60,388 bases of DNA from Haloarcula rubripromontorii (GTDB lineage: Archaea > Halobacteriota > Halobacteria > Halobacteriales > Haloarculaceae). The stretch is from NCBI RefSeq assembly GCF_001280425.1, contig NZ_LIUF01000009.1:1-60388 (forward strand). The letters run 5' to 3'. Shown here piece by piece: positions 47,715 through 56,467 of this stretch (the stretch's first letter is position 1; each line of letters begins with the position of its first letter). The notes beneath the pieces are model-generated. The model was not told the DNA's origin, made no database searches, and saw only the letters and a program-made list of their open reading frames with translations. A program made the position numbers and the translations under genes.

Positions 47715-48461
47715 CTAGTTCTCGTCCAAAACGACCGGGACGCCGCGTTTTGCGACATCCTCAGCGAACGCACCGGAATCCCCTTCCAGCGACTCGAACG
47801 TGTTGTAGTGCATCGGGAGGACGAGGTCCGGGTCCATCGCTTCAGCGAGGTCGGCGGCCTCGTGGCGGTTCATCGTGTAGTTCTGGGCGATAGAGGGGAC
47901 GAACAGCGAGACGTCGAGTTCGGCGTGGCCGTCCAGCACGTCGGTGTCGCCGGGCCAGAACACGCGGGTGTCGTCCAGCGAGACGAGGAAGCCACAGCCG
48001 ATGCCCTTCGGGTGGATGGGGCTGCCGTCGTCTTTCACGTTCCGGCCGTCCTCGTGGTTGTAGGCCGGCATCGTCCAGATGGGGACGTCGTCGACCAGCA
48101 CGTCGGCCTCCATCGACACCTTGCGGACCTCGTAGTCGAGGTCGGCGAGGCGGTCGAGATCGCGGTCGGTGGCGTGGACATTGATACCCTCGAACGCGAC
48201 GACGGTGGCGTCCTCGGCGGCGACCCGCCGGATGCCGTCGGGGTCGTAGTGGTGGATGTGGGTCACGCAGACGATGTCCCCATCTTTGGGAGCATAGTCC
48301 TGCGTCGGCGGGTGGCCGACGCCGGGCGTGTCCGGCTCCCACTCGCCGGTAAGGACGCCGTAGCGGCCGGGGTCGAAGTAGACCACGGTGTCGTCGCCCT
48401 CCAGCCGCAGGGTCGCGTAGCCGAGCCACTCGGCGGTGATGCCGTCGTGTCTGACTGTCAT
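47715..48461 (-). CDS. MBL-fold protein, UlaG-like, with altered metal motif
   Basis: The product has 248 residues from the ATG at 48461; the frame is open further upstream, but that part is Arg/Ser-rich and overlaps the ligase 3' end. The fold signatures include VVYFDPGRYG, CVTHIHHYDPDG (68-74), FWPGDTDV and LVLPMHYNTF, the last typical of UlaG-like hydrolases. The first metal motif reads H-I-H-H-Y-D-P instead of HxHxDH, so metal binding may differ. It follows the DNA ligase gene by 64 bases on the same strand; a functional link is unproven. Confidence 0.8.
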   Translation of the reverse strand: MTVRHDGITAEWLGYATLRLEGDDTVVYFDPGRYGVLTGEWEPDTPGVGHPPTQDYAPKDGDIVCVTHIHHYDPDGIRRVAAEDATVVAFEGINVHATDRDLDRLADLDYEVRKVSMEADVLVDDVPIWTMPAYNHEDGRNVKDDGSPIHPKGIGCGFLVSLDDTRVFWPGDTDVLDGHAELDVSLFVPSIAQNYTMNRHEAADLAEAMDPDLVLPMHYNTFESLEGDSGAFAEDVAKRGVPVVLDEN

Positions 48462-48525
48462 AGACGGGCGTTCTCGGAGCGGCCCATTACGCGTGTCGGT
48501 CCACCTCGGACCAGCATCGGCGGTG

Positions 48526-50187
48526 TTACTGTGATGCCGCCAACCGCTCGACACGCTCCAGCGAGTCGGCGTCGTCAGGCGTCTTGTCCTCGCGGACCGA
48601 GATGAATCGGGGGAACCGAAGCGCGTAGCCCGAATCGTAGGACTGGGACGCCTGAATCTCCTCGTAGCCGGCCTCGAAGACGATGGCTGGGTCAACGGTC
48701 ACGTCGCGGCCGTCCTCACTGCGGATGTGCGCCTCGAAGCGCTCGGTCAGGTCGTCGAGTTCCGCGTCGGTGATGCCCGTCGCGACGTTGCCGACGGTGG
48801 CGTAGCCGTCGTCGGTTCGGACCGAGAGTTCGAACGACCCCAGCACGTTCGCCCGGCGGCCCTCGCCCCACTCCGCGCCGGTGACGACACAGTCCAGCGT
48901 CTCCACGTCGGGCTTGCGCTTGCGCCAGTGCTTGCCCCGCTTCCCGGGCGAGTACGTCGCCGTCGGGTCCTTCAGCATGATGCCCTCCTGCCCGGCGTCG
49001 AGGGCCGCCGCTTCCAGGTCCTCGATCTCCTCGGAGTCGCCGGACAGCCACATCTCCGAGACGGCGTCGCTCCCGTCTGGGAACAGCGATTCGAGGCGGT
49101 CGTGGCGCGTCTCCAGCGGGGCGTCGAGTAGATCCTCGCCGTCAGCGTGCAGGCAGTCGAAGGCGTGCAGGCGGACCGCCACGTCCTCGCGGGCCGCGGC
49201 CACGTCGTGTTTCCGGCGGAAGCGCCGCAGCACTTCTTGGAACGGGAGCGGGTCGCCGTCGCCGTCGACCGCGACCACCTCGCCGTCGAGGATTGCCGGT
49301 ACGTCGAGCGCCGATTCGACGGCCTCGACCACCTCCGGGAGCGGGTCGGTGACCTCCTCCATGTTCCGGGAGAACAGCCGGGCGTCCGCGCCGTCGAAGT
49401 GGACCTGCACGCGAGCGCCGTCGTACTTCCACTCGACCGCGGCGCGGTCCCAGTCTTCGAGCGCGCCGGCCACCGTCCCCGCCTGGGCTAGCATCGCCTG
49501 GACCGGGCGGCCGACTTCGAGCGTGATTGTGTCCAGTCCCGCCTCGCCCTCCTCACGGGCCACCTCGGCGACCGTGCCGTAGTCGTTCGACACCTGTACG
49601 GCCTGTTCCACTGCCTCGACCGGCACGTCGAAGGCGGCCGCGACGGCGTCCCGGACGGTCCCCTCACCGACGCCGATGCGCATCTCCGAGAGGACGAGCC
49701 GGGCGAGGTAGCCGGCTTCGGTCGGGGAGCACCGCGAGAACAGGCCAAAGAGGATGTCGACTTTCGTCCCCTGGCTCCCGCTGCCGTCGACAGCGGCCAA
49801 CTCTCGTAGCTCTGCGTCGAGTTCTGCCACCGTGAGGGCGTCGCTCCCGCCGCCAGCGCCGAACGCGGCGAGGCCCTGCTGGCCGCCGAGGTCGTAGCTG
49901 GCCGCGACGGCCCCGATCTCGCCCATGTCGGCGAGGCGCTCCTCAACATCGTCAGCACTGATATTCTGGCCTGCTGCTCGGGCAATCGCCTCGTAGCAGA
50001 GCCGCGGCCCGATATCGAGCGTGCGGGACTCGTAGGCCGGGAACACCCGGCCCTGGACGAAGCGAGCGAGCGTCGAGAGGTCCGACCCCGCGTCGGCGAA
50101 CAGGTCGGTGACCGCCTCGGTGATCGCGGTGTCGGCGCTCTCGGCCTCGATTTCCTCGGCCCGGTCGGCGAAGGCGGCGAACTCCAT
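48526..50187 (-). CDS. ligA: ATP-dependent DNA ligase
   Basis: This is the replicative ligase that seals Okazaki fragments. It has 553 residues. The N-terminal DNA-binding domain (1-210) precedes the nucleotidyltransferase motif I KYDGAR with the adenylated Lys at 254. Later motifs include DGEVVAVDGDG, EGIMLKDPTATYSPGKRGKHWRKRK split across motifs IV and V, and the OB-fold C-terminus. The C-terminus has a Phe-rich FPRFISVREDKTPDDADS segment, typical of archaeal ligases. Haloarchaea usually also hold a NAD+-dependent ligase, which is not seen in this window. Confidence 0.95.
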   Translation of the reverse strand: MEFAAFADRAEEIEAESADTAITEAVTDLFADAGSDLSTLARFVQGRVFPAYESRTLDIGPRLCYEAIARAAGQNISADDVEERLADMGEIGAVAASYDLGGQQGLAAFGAGGGSDALTVAELDAELRELAAVDGSGSQGTKVDILFGLFSRCSPTEAGYLARLVLSEMRIGVGEGTVRDAVAAAFDVPVEAVEQAVQVSNDYGTVAEVAREEGEAGLDTITLEVGRPVQAMLAQAGTVAGALEDWDRAAVEWKYDGARVQVHFDGADARLFSRNMEEVTDPLPEVVEAVESALDVPAILDGEVVAVDGDGDPLPFQEVLRRFRRKHDVAAAREDVAVRLHAFDCLHADGEDLLDAPLETRHDRLESLFPDGSDAVSEMWLSGDSEEIEDLEAAALDAGQEGIMLKDPTATYSPGKRGKHWRKRKPDVETLDCVVTGAEWGEGRRANVLGSFELSVRTDDGYATVGNVATGITDAELDDLTERFEAHIRSEDGRDVTVDPAIVFEAGYEEIQASQSYDSGYALRFPRFISVREDKTPDDADSLERVERLAASQ

Positions 50188-50225
50188 CAGCGCACCCTAC
50201 CCGACTGGGCACCGTAAATCCAGCG

Positions 50226-52673
50226 TCACTCGACCGTGTACTCGACGGTGACGTTCTCGCCGGCCGTCGACGACGCATACGGTTGGTCCGGTGACCCCGA
50301 CGTGTCGCTGAAGGGGTAGTCGAGTTGCTGGTTCCCGTTGGTGTCCTGATGCGCGACGAGCACGAGCGACCGGCCGGTCGACGGCGGCCTGTCCAGCGTT
50401 ATCTGGACATCGCTGTGGGATCCTGACGAGAGATACTCGGAAGTCCCGAGTACTCGTCCGTCCGCTTCGAACTCCCGAACAACGATGAACCCGCCCTCTG
50501 ACAGCGATGCTGATTCGACCGTTATCTGGTCGCCGGAGACGGCGGGGCTGGTGACCGTCATCGACGCGACCGGCGAGGACAGCAGGATGAACGCGACGTA
50601 GGCGACGCCCAGCAGAATTGCGGCGTGTTTCGCGCCGTCCTTGAGCGTTCCCTCGCCGAGCTGGCCGCCGATGAAGCCGGTGAGAACTGCCTGAATGAGG
50701 GCGGTGTGGAAGAATACGAGCGTGTACGCGGCCTTGTCGACGCGGCCAAAGCGGGCGAACTGGTCGACGCCGACACCGAGGCGGTTCGACTCCCCGGCCG
50801 GCATCGGAACGCTCGATGGGAGACTCGGGACGAGCACTTCCTGTACAGCGACGATGATGACGAGAAACACCAGGAAGGCGACGTAGATGACGACAAGATA
50901 GGTGAGCATCTGCTGGCGTCGCCGCCGTTTCAGTCGGAGATCGGCCCGCGACTGGGTCGCCGCGATGCGGAACACCGGCCCGAGCTGGCCCGAGGCGTGC
51001 ATCGCGTGGGTCAGCAGCGTCACGATGCGCGTTATCGCCGTGGTCTGGACACGGCGGCCGAACCGGACGAACGCGTCGTCGACGTTCGCGCCCATCCGGA
51101 TGTCGGCCCAGATGCGGTGCATCTCCTGGGTGAGCACGCCGATGTCGCTGCCGCGGACCCGTCGGATGCTCTCGACGACGGTCATCCCGGCCTCGTTCAG
51201 GCTCGCCAGCCGTTCGAGCAGGTCCGGCGTCGCGTCCTCGATTCGGGACAGCCGCTGGGTGTAGACGAACCGCACCAGCGCAAATGGCCCCAGAACCAGC
51301 AGGACGGACTGGATGACGAAGTCGTCGAGGATGCGGACGTTGACGGACGAGGTCTGGAACGCCGCGGGGGCACGGAGGAGCAGTAGCACCACAGCGACTG
51401 GGACAGCGAGGTAGAGGACGTACACCGGGTTCCAGACCAGCGACTGGACCGGGGCACTGAGGAGGTCCCGCACCGACTTGATGCGGTCATAGAACCGCAG
51501 CCGGAGCCAGTTCGCCTCGTCTGCCGGGGCGACGCCGCCGTCGGTCAGACCGAGGCGGCCGGTCCCCAGGCCGGGCTTGCCCAGCGTCGCCGTCTCGTAG
51601 CGCTCTAGAACGTCCGTCGTGCCGGCACTCCCGATGCCGAGCGACTGGAGCTTGATGTCCAGGTACACCATGAACCCGACGTTGGCCAGCGGGATGACGA
51701 GATACGCCATCATCTGCAACAGCCAGAGCGTGTCCGTCGTCGTCAGGCCGAACACGAGCAGAATCGTCATCAGGAAGAGTACGGCGGCGACGAACACGGT
51801 GACGTACGCCTCGGCGACCGTCGCCAGCCGTTCGAGCAGGTCCTCCTGGCGCTCGGCGGCCTCCTCCTGATGACGCTCGTACTGCTCGCGGAGGAACGGG
51901 GCCAGCGACTGGCCGCTCTGGAGGACGCTGGAGAGGTTCTCGGTGAACGTCTTGAACTGCTCGCTGGGGGTCCGCCGGGAGACGTGTTCGAGCGCCGTGA
52001 TCATGTCCCGGCCGAACAGGTCCATCTCCCTGACGGCGACGCCGACTTCCCTCGCCGTGTCGCCGTAGATTTCCTGATTTCGGGCCAGTACGCGCATCAC
52101 ATCCGGGAAGGACATCCCACCGCGGGAAAGCGCATACATGAAAGCGATAGTCCGGGCCATCCCCTCGTCGATGTTCCGGCTCCGCACGTCCGCCTGGTTT
52201 TTCAGTCGCTCCCAGCGGTAGAGATACGTGAGTCCGGCCGTCACCGCGCCGGAAAGCACGCCGCCGCCGATGAGGATGTACAGCGTCTGTGTCGGCGTCA
52301 ACACGAGTTCGAACGTCCGCAGGCCGAACGCAGTCACCATCGTCGAGGGAAGCCCCTGTGCAAGCTCCACCAGCGCCGGCAAAATCAACAGCAGGCCGCC
52401 GATAGCGTACGCACCGGTTATCGCCCCCGAAACAGCACCAGCGCAGGCGTACACCAGCGTTCTGGCGGCGTAGCCGCGGTAGGTCTCGTCGACGTATGCG
52501 GCTTCGAGCTGGCGTTCCCGCTCGGGCGACTGTCCCACGTACCGACCGAAAAGCCGTCGGGACAGCCGCGTGACGTTGCGGTCGAAGCGCTCGTTGACGG
52601 TGCTGTAGCCGACAAGTCCGAGAATCCCGACGACGACGGCGAGCGGTGCCAGGCCGAGCGGGTTCAGCGCCAT
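50226..52673 (-). CDS. pilC: Type IV pilus/secretion platform protein PilC (GspF/TadC type) with extra C-terminal domain
   Basis: The 815-residue polytopic protein contains two T2SF modules. The first is near 170-320 (MARTIAFMYALSRGGMSFPD; EQFKTFTENLSSVLQSGQSL). The second is near 475-640 (LLERLASLNEAGMTVVESIR; MHRIWADIRMGANVDDAFVR). Each is followed by membrane helices, as in archaeal pilus and archaellum platform proteins. The last membrane helix ends near 704. Residues 705-815 then form a soluble, extracytoplasmic-looking beta domain (SLSEGGFIVVREFEADGRVL; VLVAHQDTNGNQQLDYPFSD) resembling the haloarchaeal DUF7282 domain. The matching ATPase gene ends one base upstream. No pilin gene is visible nearby. 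Confidence 0.88.
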   Translation of the reverse strand: MALNPLGLAPLAVVVGILGLVGYSTVNERFDRNVTRLSRRLFGRYVGQSPERERQLEAAYVDETYRGYAARTLVYACAGAVSGAITGAYAIGGLLLILPALVELAQGLPSTMVTAFGLRTFELVLTPTQTLYILIGGGVLSGAVTAGLTYLYRWERLKNQADVRSRNIDEGMARTIAFMYALSRGGMSFPDVMRVLARNQEIYGDTAREVGVAVREMDLFGRDMITALEHVSRRTPSEQFKTFTENLSSVLQSGQSLAPFLREQYERHQEEAAERQEDLLERLATVAEAYVTVFVAAVLFLMTILLVFGLTTTDTLWLLQMMAYLVIPLANVGFMVYLDIKLQSLGIGSAGTTDVLERYETATLGKPGLGTGRLGLTDGGVAPADEANWLRLRFYDRIKSVRDLLSAPVQSLVWNPVYVLYLAVPVAVVLLLLRAPAAFQTSSVNVRILDDFVIQSVLLVLGPFALVRFVYTQRLSRIEDATPDLLERLASLNEAGMTVVESIRRVRGSDIGVLTQEMHRIWADIRMGANVDDAFVRFGRRVQTTAITRIVTLLTHAMHASGQLGPVFRIAATQSRADLRLKRRRRQQMLTYLVVIYVAFLVFLVIIVAVQEVLVPSLPSSVPMPAGESNRLGVGVDQFARFGRVDKAAYTLVFFHTALIQAVLTGFIGGQLGEGTLKDGAKHAAILLGVAYVAFILLSSPVASMTVTSPAVSGDQITVESASLSEGGFIVVREFEADGRVLGTSEYLSSGSHSDVQITLDRPPSTGRSLVLVAHQDTNGNQQLDYPFSDTSGSPDQPYASSTAGENVTVEYTVE

Positions 52674-52674
52674 G

Positions 52675-54297
52675 TCAGGCTATCGCGCCGTCGTCGATGT
52701 TTTCGAGGACCTGCGCTTTGTCCGCGTAGTACTTGTTGACCATCGCCGTGAACTTGCGGTAGTCGGTGATGCCCTCGGACTGGAGATAGCGGAGGAACCG
52801 CTGACGGTTGCGGAGTTCGGTGAGCAGTTCCGATTGCGTCCAGCCGCGTTCCTCGCGGATCTCGTCCAGTAGCTCGCTGTTGTTCTCGGAGAAGCGGTCC
52901 TCCGTGGCCCGCCAATTATATGTCGTTGAGTAGTCCAGTTCGCCTGTCCGCTGGTCGATACCCTCGATCTCGGCGAGCGTCTTCGCACGGCGGACGCGCT
53001 CGTCGCCCGAGCGGGCCAGCACCTGCACACAGAGGATGTCGAGGCTCTGGACCATCGGCCGCGGGACGTTGATAGGTTCGTTCTCCAGTCGGTTGATGAC
53101 CGTCTGTACGGAGTCCGCGTGCATCGTCGAGAACGTCGTGTGGCCGGTGTTCATCGCCTGGAACAGCGTAATTGCCTCTTCGCCCCGAACCTCGCCGACG
53201 ATGATGTACTCGGGGCGGTGCCGGAGCGCGGACCGCAGCAAATCGTACATCGTGATGTCCGAATCATCCAGCCGCTCGCGGGTGACCGATGAAAGCCAGT
53301 TATCGTGATACAGGGACAGCTCGCGGGTGTCCTCTATTGAGAGTACCTTCGACCGGGGCGGGAGGAACATCGCCAGCGCGTTCATCGACGTGGTCTTACC
53401 GGCCGCCGTCCCGCCGGCGAAGATGAGCGACTTGTTGGATTCGATTGCGAGCCAGAGGTAGGCCAGCATCTCGACGGAAAACGTGCCGTACTCCAGCAGT
53501 TCGATGGGCGTGAACGGCTCGTCGGCGTACTTCCGGATGGTGAACGCGGAGCCGCGCGGGGTCACTTCTTCGCCAAGCGCCAGTTCGATACGCGAGCCGT
53601 CCGGGAGCGTCGTGGAGACGACAGGGTCCGAAACGGAGACGTGCCGGCCCGAGCGCTGGGCCAGCTGGATGACGAAGTCGTTCAGTTCGTCGGCGTCGTA
53701 GGTGATGTTCGTCTCGATATCCGTGTAGCCGTCGTGGTAGACGAAGATGGGGAGGTTCGCCCCGTCACAGGAGATGTCCTCGATATCCGGGTCGTGCATC
53801 AGGGGGTCGATGTGGCCGTAGCCCTGGAAGGAGCGGTGCAGGTAGTAAAACAGCCGGTAGAACGTCTCCGGCTCGATGACGACGCCGTACTCCTCCAGCC
53901 TAGCTTCGAGTTCTTCTTTGAGGACGCGCTCTGGGTCAGTGTCGACGTCGTCGCGGTAGATGAGCGGGATGCGGATGTCTTCAAACAGGCGGTCGAGCAG
54001 TTCCCGCTCAAAATCGGTCAGCGACGGCTCGACGACCTGATACAGGTGCTCATCGCGGCCCGGGTCGTGATTGATAGAGGCGAATGCAAACGGCGCGTTC
54101 AGCCAGTAGCGTTCGACCTCGGTATAGCCGTCGAGGCCGTCGAAATCGACCAGTGTCCCGTGGCGGCTGGGGTCGTAGTTCGCCGTCGGAACCGCCGCCC
54201 CGCTCAACACCGTCGCAGTCCGTGAGAGCCACGACTGGATGTGGCCGAGCGGGTCCGAAACGATGTCACCGGGTTTGGGAGATTCTGGGTTCGACAT
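52675..54297 (-). CDS. pilB: Type IV pilus/secretion ATPase PilB (GspE/VirB11 type)
   Basis: This 540-residue cytoplasmic ATPase powers pilin assembly. Residues 1-250 form the N-terminal domain. The Walker A sequence is GGTAAGKTT, with K301. The Asp box appears as VLSIEDTRELSL, Walker B as IIVGEVRGEEAI and the His box as HTTFSTMHADSV. ATG 54297 is preferred; the frame extends to 54357 but the added 20 residues are atypical. One base separates its stop from the pilC ATG. An adaptor-like helical C-terminus (ITDYRKFTAMVNKYYADKAQ) is typical of haloarchaeal PilB paralogues. Confidence 0.92.
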   Translation of the reverse strand: MSNPESPKPGDIVSDPLGHIQSWLSRTATVLSGAAVPTANYDPSRHGTLVDFDGLDGYTEVERYWLNAPFAFASINHDPGRDEHLYQVVEPSLTDFERELLDRLFEDIRIPLIYRDDVDTDPERVLKEELEARLEEYGVVIEPETFYRLFYYLHRSFQGYGHIDPLMHDPDIEDISCDGANLPIFVYHDGYTDIETNITYDADELNDFVIQLAQRSGRHVSVSDPVVSTTLPDGSRIELALGEEVTPRGSAFTIRKYADEPFTPIELLEYGTFSVEMLAYLWLAIESNKSLIFAGGTAAGKTTSMNALAMFLPPRSKVLSIEDTRELSLYHDNWLSSVTRERLDDSDITMYDLLRSALRHRPEYIIVGEVRGEEAITLFQAMNTGHTTFSTMHADSVQTVINRLENEPINVPRPMVQSLDILCVQVLARSGDERVRRAKTLAEIEGIDQRTGELDYSTTYNWRATEDRFSENNSELLDEIREERGWTQSELLTELRNRQRFLRYLQSEGITDYRKFTAMVNKYYADKAQVLENIDDGAIA

Positions 54298-54429
54298 CGG
54301 TAGTGTAGTGGGGAGCGGCCGGCGCTCCGCGGAATATACCTCCCCTATCGTATCCACCTACTTAAATTCGCTCGCCAAATTATCAGGAGTATAATCGCCA
54401 GCGGTCGGACGGACCGCGCGGCGTGGCTG

Positions 54430-54930
54430 TCACGCCCGGTCGACGGTCAAAAGGAGGTAGGCGAACACGAGGGCGACGAGCGTTCCGATGGGGACGGTGA
54501 TGCCGGGAAACGACGTGATGAACAGCCCGCTGGCCGCGAGCGTCAGAACGCCCACAAGGCCGAGCAGTCCGCCGAACAGTCGGACAGGGTCCACAGGGAG
54601 CGCCGCCTCAACGCGCTCCTCAGCGGCGTAGTAATAGAGGCTGAGGGCGAGCGGCAACAGGAAAACAGCGAGGGCTGCGACCCCAAGTGTCCCGGCGAGC
54701 GCAAGCGGGTCCGACTCCTGAAACGCGGCGACCTGCCAGGCCCAGAGAAACGGTCGCTCTCCGGGGAGCGTCGCACCGAAGATGAACTGGAACCGGAACG
54801 GGAGAAACCGAAGCCCGACGACAGTCACCCCTTCAATCTCGAACAGCGACACCGACCACGGGGCCAGTCCCACGAGCCACGTCGCAAGCACCGCGAACTC
54901 GCCCGCGTACTCTGATTTCACCCAGGCCAT
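54430..54930 (-). CDS. Four-TM membrane protein of unknown function
   Basis: The product has 166 residues from the ATG at 54930 (MAWVKSEYAGEFAVLATWLV). The longer frame to 55065 overlaps the divergent gene and is rejected. Hydrophobic segments lie at about 10-28, 76-98, 117-135 and 142-162. The SEYAGE-x-A-V-L start followed by LAPWSVS is a pattern recalled from conserved haloarchaeal membrane proteins, but no function is known. It is 132 bases upstream of pilB on the same strand and diverges from 55033. Confidence 0.65.
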   Translation of the reverse strand: MAWVKSEYAGEFAVLATWLVGLAPWSVSLFEIEGVTVVGLRFLPFRFQFIFGATLPGERPFLWAWQVAAFQESDPLALAGTLGVAALAVFLLPLALSLYYYAAEERVEAALPVDPVRLFGGLLGLVGVLTLAASGLFITSFPGITVPIGTLVALVFAYLLLTVDRA

Positions 54931-55032
54931 ACTACTGTCAGAGGGTAGGCCGGTCCGGTAAAAGCTACCGATACCAACAGTCGGTGCGCCGTTACGTTCA
55001 TTTGGCCGGGCCACGTACCGGTAAACACCGGA

Positions 55033-55458
55033 ATGAGGCGTGATTACTTCACTGTCGACATCCAAGCTTCGGCCACCGACAACGACGACCCGACGATCGC
55101 GATCGTATACGATGGGCCGACAGGAGAGCTTCGCGAGCGCCTCACCAAAGTAGACGGTGGCACACTCGATGGCGAGGACATTGACGTGACCTTCCGCCGC
55201 CAGCCCGAAAGCGATGGCGTGCTCTCGCTAACGAACCGACTCACCGGTGAGTACGTCTTCGAGGCGACAGCACCGACGGCAGACGTGGACGCGCTCGTTT
55301 CCGCGGCGGACGCGCAAGAAGACCCACAGTTTAGGGTCCGTCTCACTGACGGCGACGGCGAATCTCGGACCTACGAGTTGCGGACGCTGCTCGTCTACGA
55401 CCCCGACGGGAGCCTCCTGCGCGGACAGAGCCTCATCCCCGGCGGCGTCGAGCTTTAG
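55033..55458 (+). CDS. Conserved-type protein, DUF5793-like
   Basis: This 141-residue soluble, acidic, beta-rich protein starts MRRDYFTVDIQASATDNDDP. It has strands VYDGPTGELRERL, DIDVTFRRQPESDGVLSLTN and FRVRLTDGDGESRTYELRTL, with no Cys and no membrane segment. The pattern matches the haloarchaeal DUF5793 family, of unknown role. It is convergent with the sirtuin gene, with 16 bases between stops. Confidence 0.7.
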   Translation: MRRDYFTVDIQASATDNDDPTIAIVYDGPTGELRERLTKVDGGTLDGEDIDVTFRRQPESDGVLSLTNRLTGEYVFEATAPTADVDALVSAADAQEDPQFRVRLTDGDGESRTYELRTLLVYDPDGSLLRGQSLIPGGVEL

Positions 55459-55474
55459 ATCCGTCTCCGCGCTG

Positions 55475-56257
55475 TCACACCCGCTCGACAATCGCCGGAA
55501 GCACCTGCGTGACATCGGCTCGGAGCACGTGCGCCGCAGCCGCGTCACGCGGCGTCTCCTCGTAGTTTATCACGACCAGTGTACTCCCCGCCTCAGCAGC
55601 TATCTTCGGCAGGAGCGACGCCGGCTGGACCGACAGCGACGACCCAGCCGCCAGAAACACGTTGCTGTCCCGTGCGAGACGCTGGGCCTCGTTCATCGCT
55701 ACGTCGGGCATCGGTTCGCCGAACAGCACCACGTCGGGCCGGTAGACACCACCGCAGTCACATCGCGGGGGCAAGTCGCCGGCCTCGGCGGCCGCCTCGA
55801 ACACCGGCTCGGCGTCCAGCCGGTGGCCACAGTCGTCACAGACCACGCGCCGATGGGTCCCGTGGAGTTCGACGACCCGGTCCGTTCCGGCGTCGTCGTG
55901 GAGTCCGTCGACGTTTTGCGTGAGTACAGCGTCGAGGTGGCCTGCTGATTCGAGCGCCGTCAATGCCTCGTGAGCAGCGTTAGGGTCGGGGTCTACGTCG
56001 CCGTAGATGGCCTCCCGGAGCGAGAGTCGGTCGTCCCAGAAGCCCGCCGGGTCGGCGTCGAGCCGGCGGCGGTGGAAGTCGGCCGGGTCGTGGCGCTCCC
56101 AGACGCCGTCCTCGCCGCGAAAGGAGGGGATACCCGACGCCGTCGAGACGCCTGCACCGGTGAGCGCGACGGCGGTCCCGGCGGTACGAAGCGCCTCTGC
56201 CACGGCGTCGAGCGTCTCGTCGGCGACACCCTCGGGTCCGTCTCTGTCGTCGGCCAT
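55475..56257 (-). CDS. sir2: NAD-dependent protein deacylase (sirtuin)
   Basis: The 260-residue enzyme removes acyl groups from lysine using NAD+. The NAD-binding start is ALTGAGVSTASGIPSFRG (about 32-49). TQNVDGLH is near 113-120, the catalytic His is in ELHGTH (about 130), and the zinc site uses CDDC and a later CDCGG. GSSLSVQPASLL completes the Rossmann fold. In haloarchaea sirtuins can act on acetyl-CoA synthetase or chromatin proteins; its target here is unknown. It lies 211 bases from the divergent sucC gene. Confidence 0.92.
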   Translation of the reverse strand: MADDRDGPEGVADETLDAVAEALRTAGTAVALTGAGVSTASGIPSFRGEDGVWERHDPADFHRRRLDADPAGFWDDRLSLREAIYGDVDPDPNAAHEALTALESAGHLDAVLTQNVDGLHDDAGTDRVVELHGTHRRVVCDDCGHRLDAEPVFEAAAEAGDLPPRCDCGGVYRPDVVLFGEPMPDVAMNEAQRLARDSNVFLAAGSSLSVQPASLLPKIAAEAGSTLVVINYEETPRDAAAAHVLRADVTQVLPAIVERV

Positions 56258-56434
56258 GCGCCCGCTTCGCAGTGCGACGCTGTGGGTCTATCGGATCGAA
56301 CCCGACGACCGTGGACGTGCCCGCACATCCTGAGTTGCCATCTCGTACCACGCACAACGTCCTTCGGGCTCGTTCGCGGTGCCCACATGAACTGGGACGC
56401 TCCCCGCTTGGTCGCAAGAAGAGAAACGGACGGA

Positions 56435-56441
56435 TTTAAAT
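56435..56441 (+). promoter_or_regulatory. TATA box of sucCD
   Basis: TTTAAAT is centred about 30 bases upstream of the sucC ATG (56468), so the mRNA has at most a few leader bases. This fixes the sucC start, because the frame is open far upstream. Confidence 0.65.
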
Positions 56442-56467
56442 CGCCACCGCTCGCCTTTCTGCATGAC

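Noticed and set aside
55970-56467. Possible 166-residue N-terminal extension of sucC
   Set aside because: It runs antisense through sir2 and precedes the TATA box at 56435-56441. The family starts at MRLHEYQAK.
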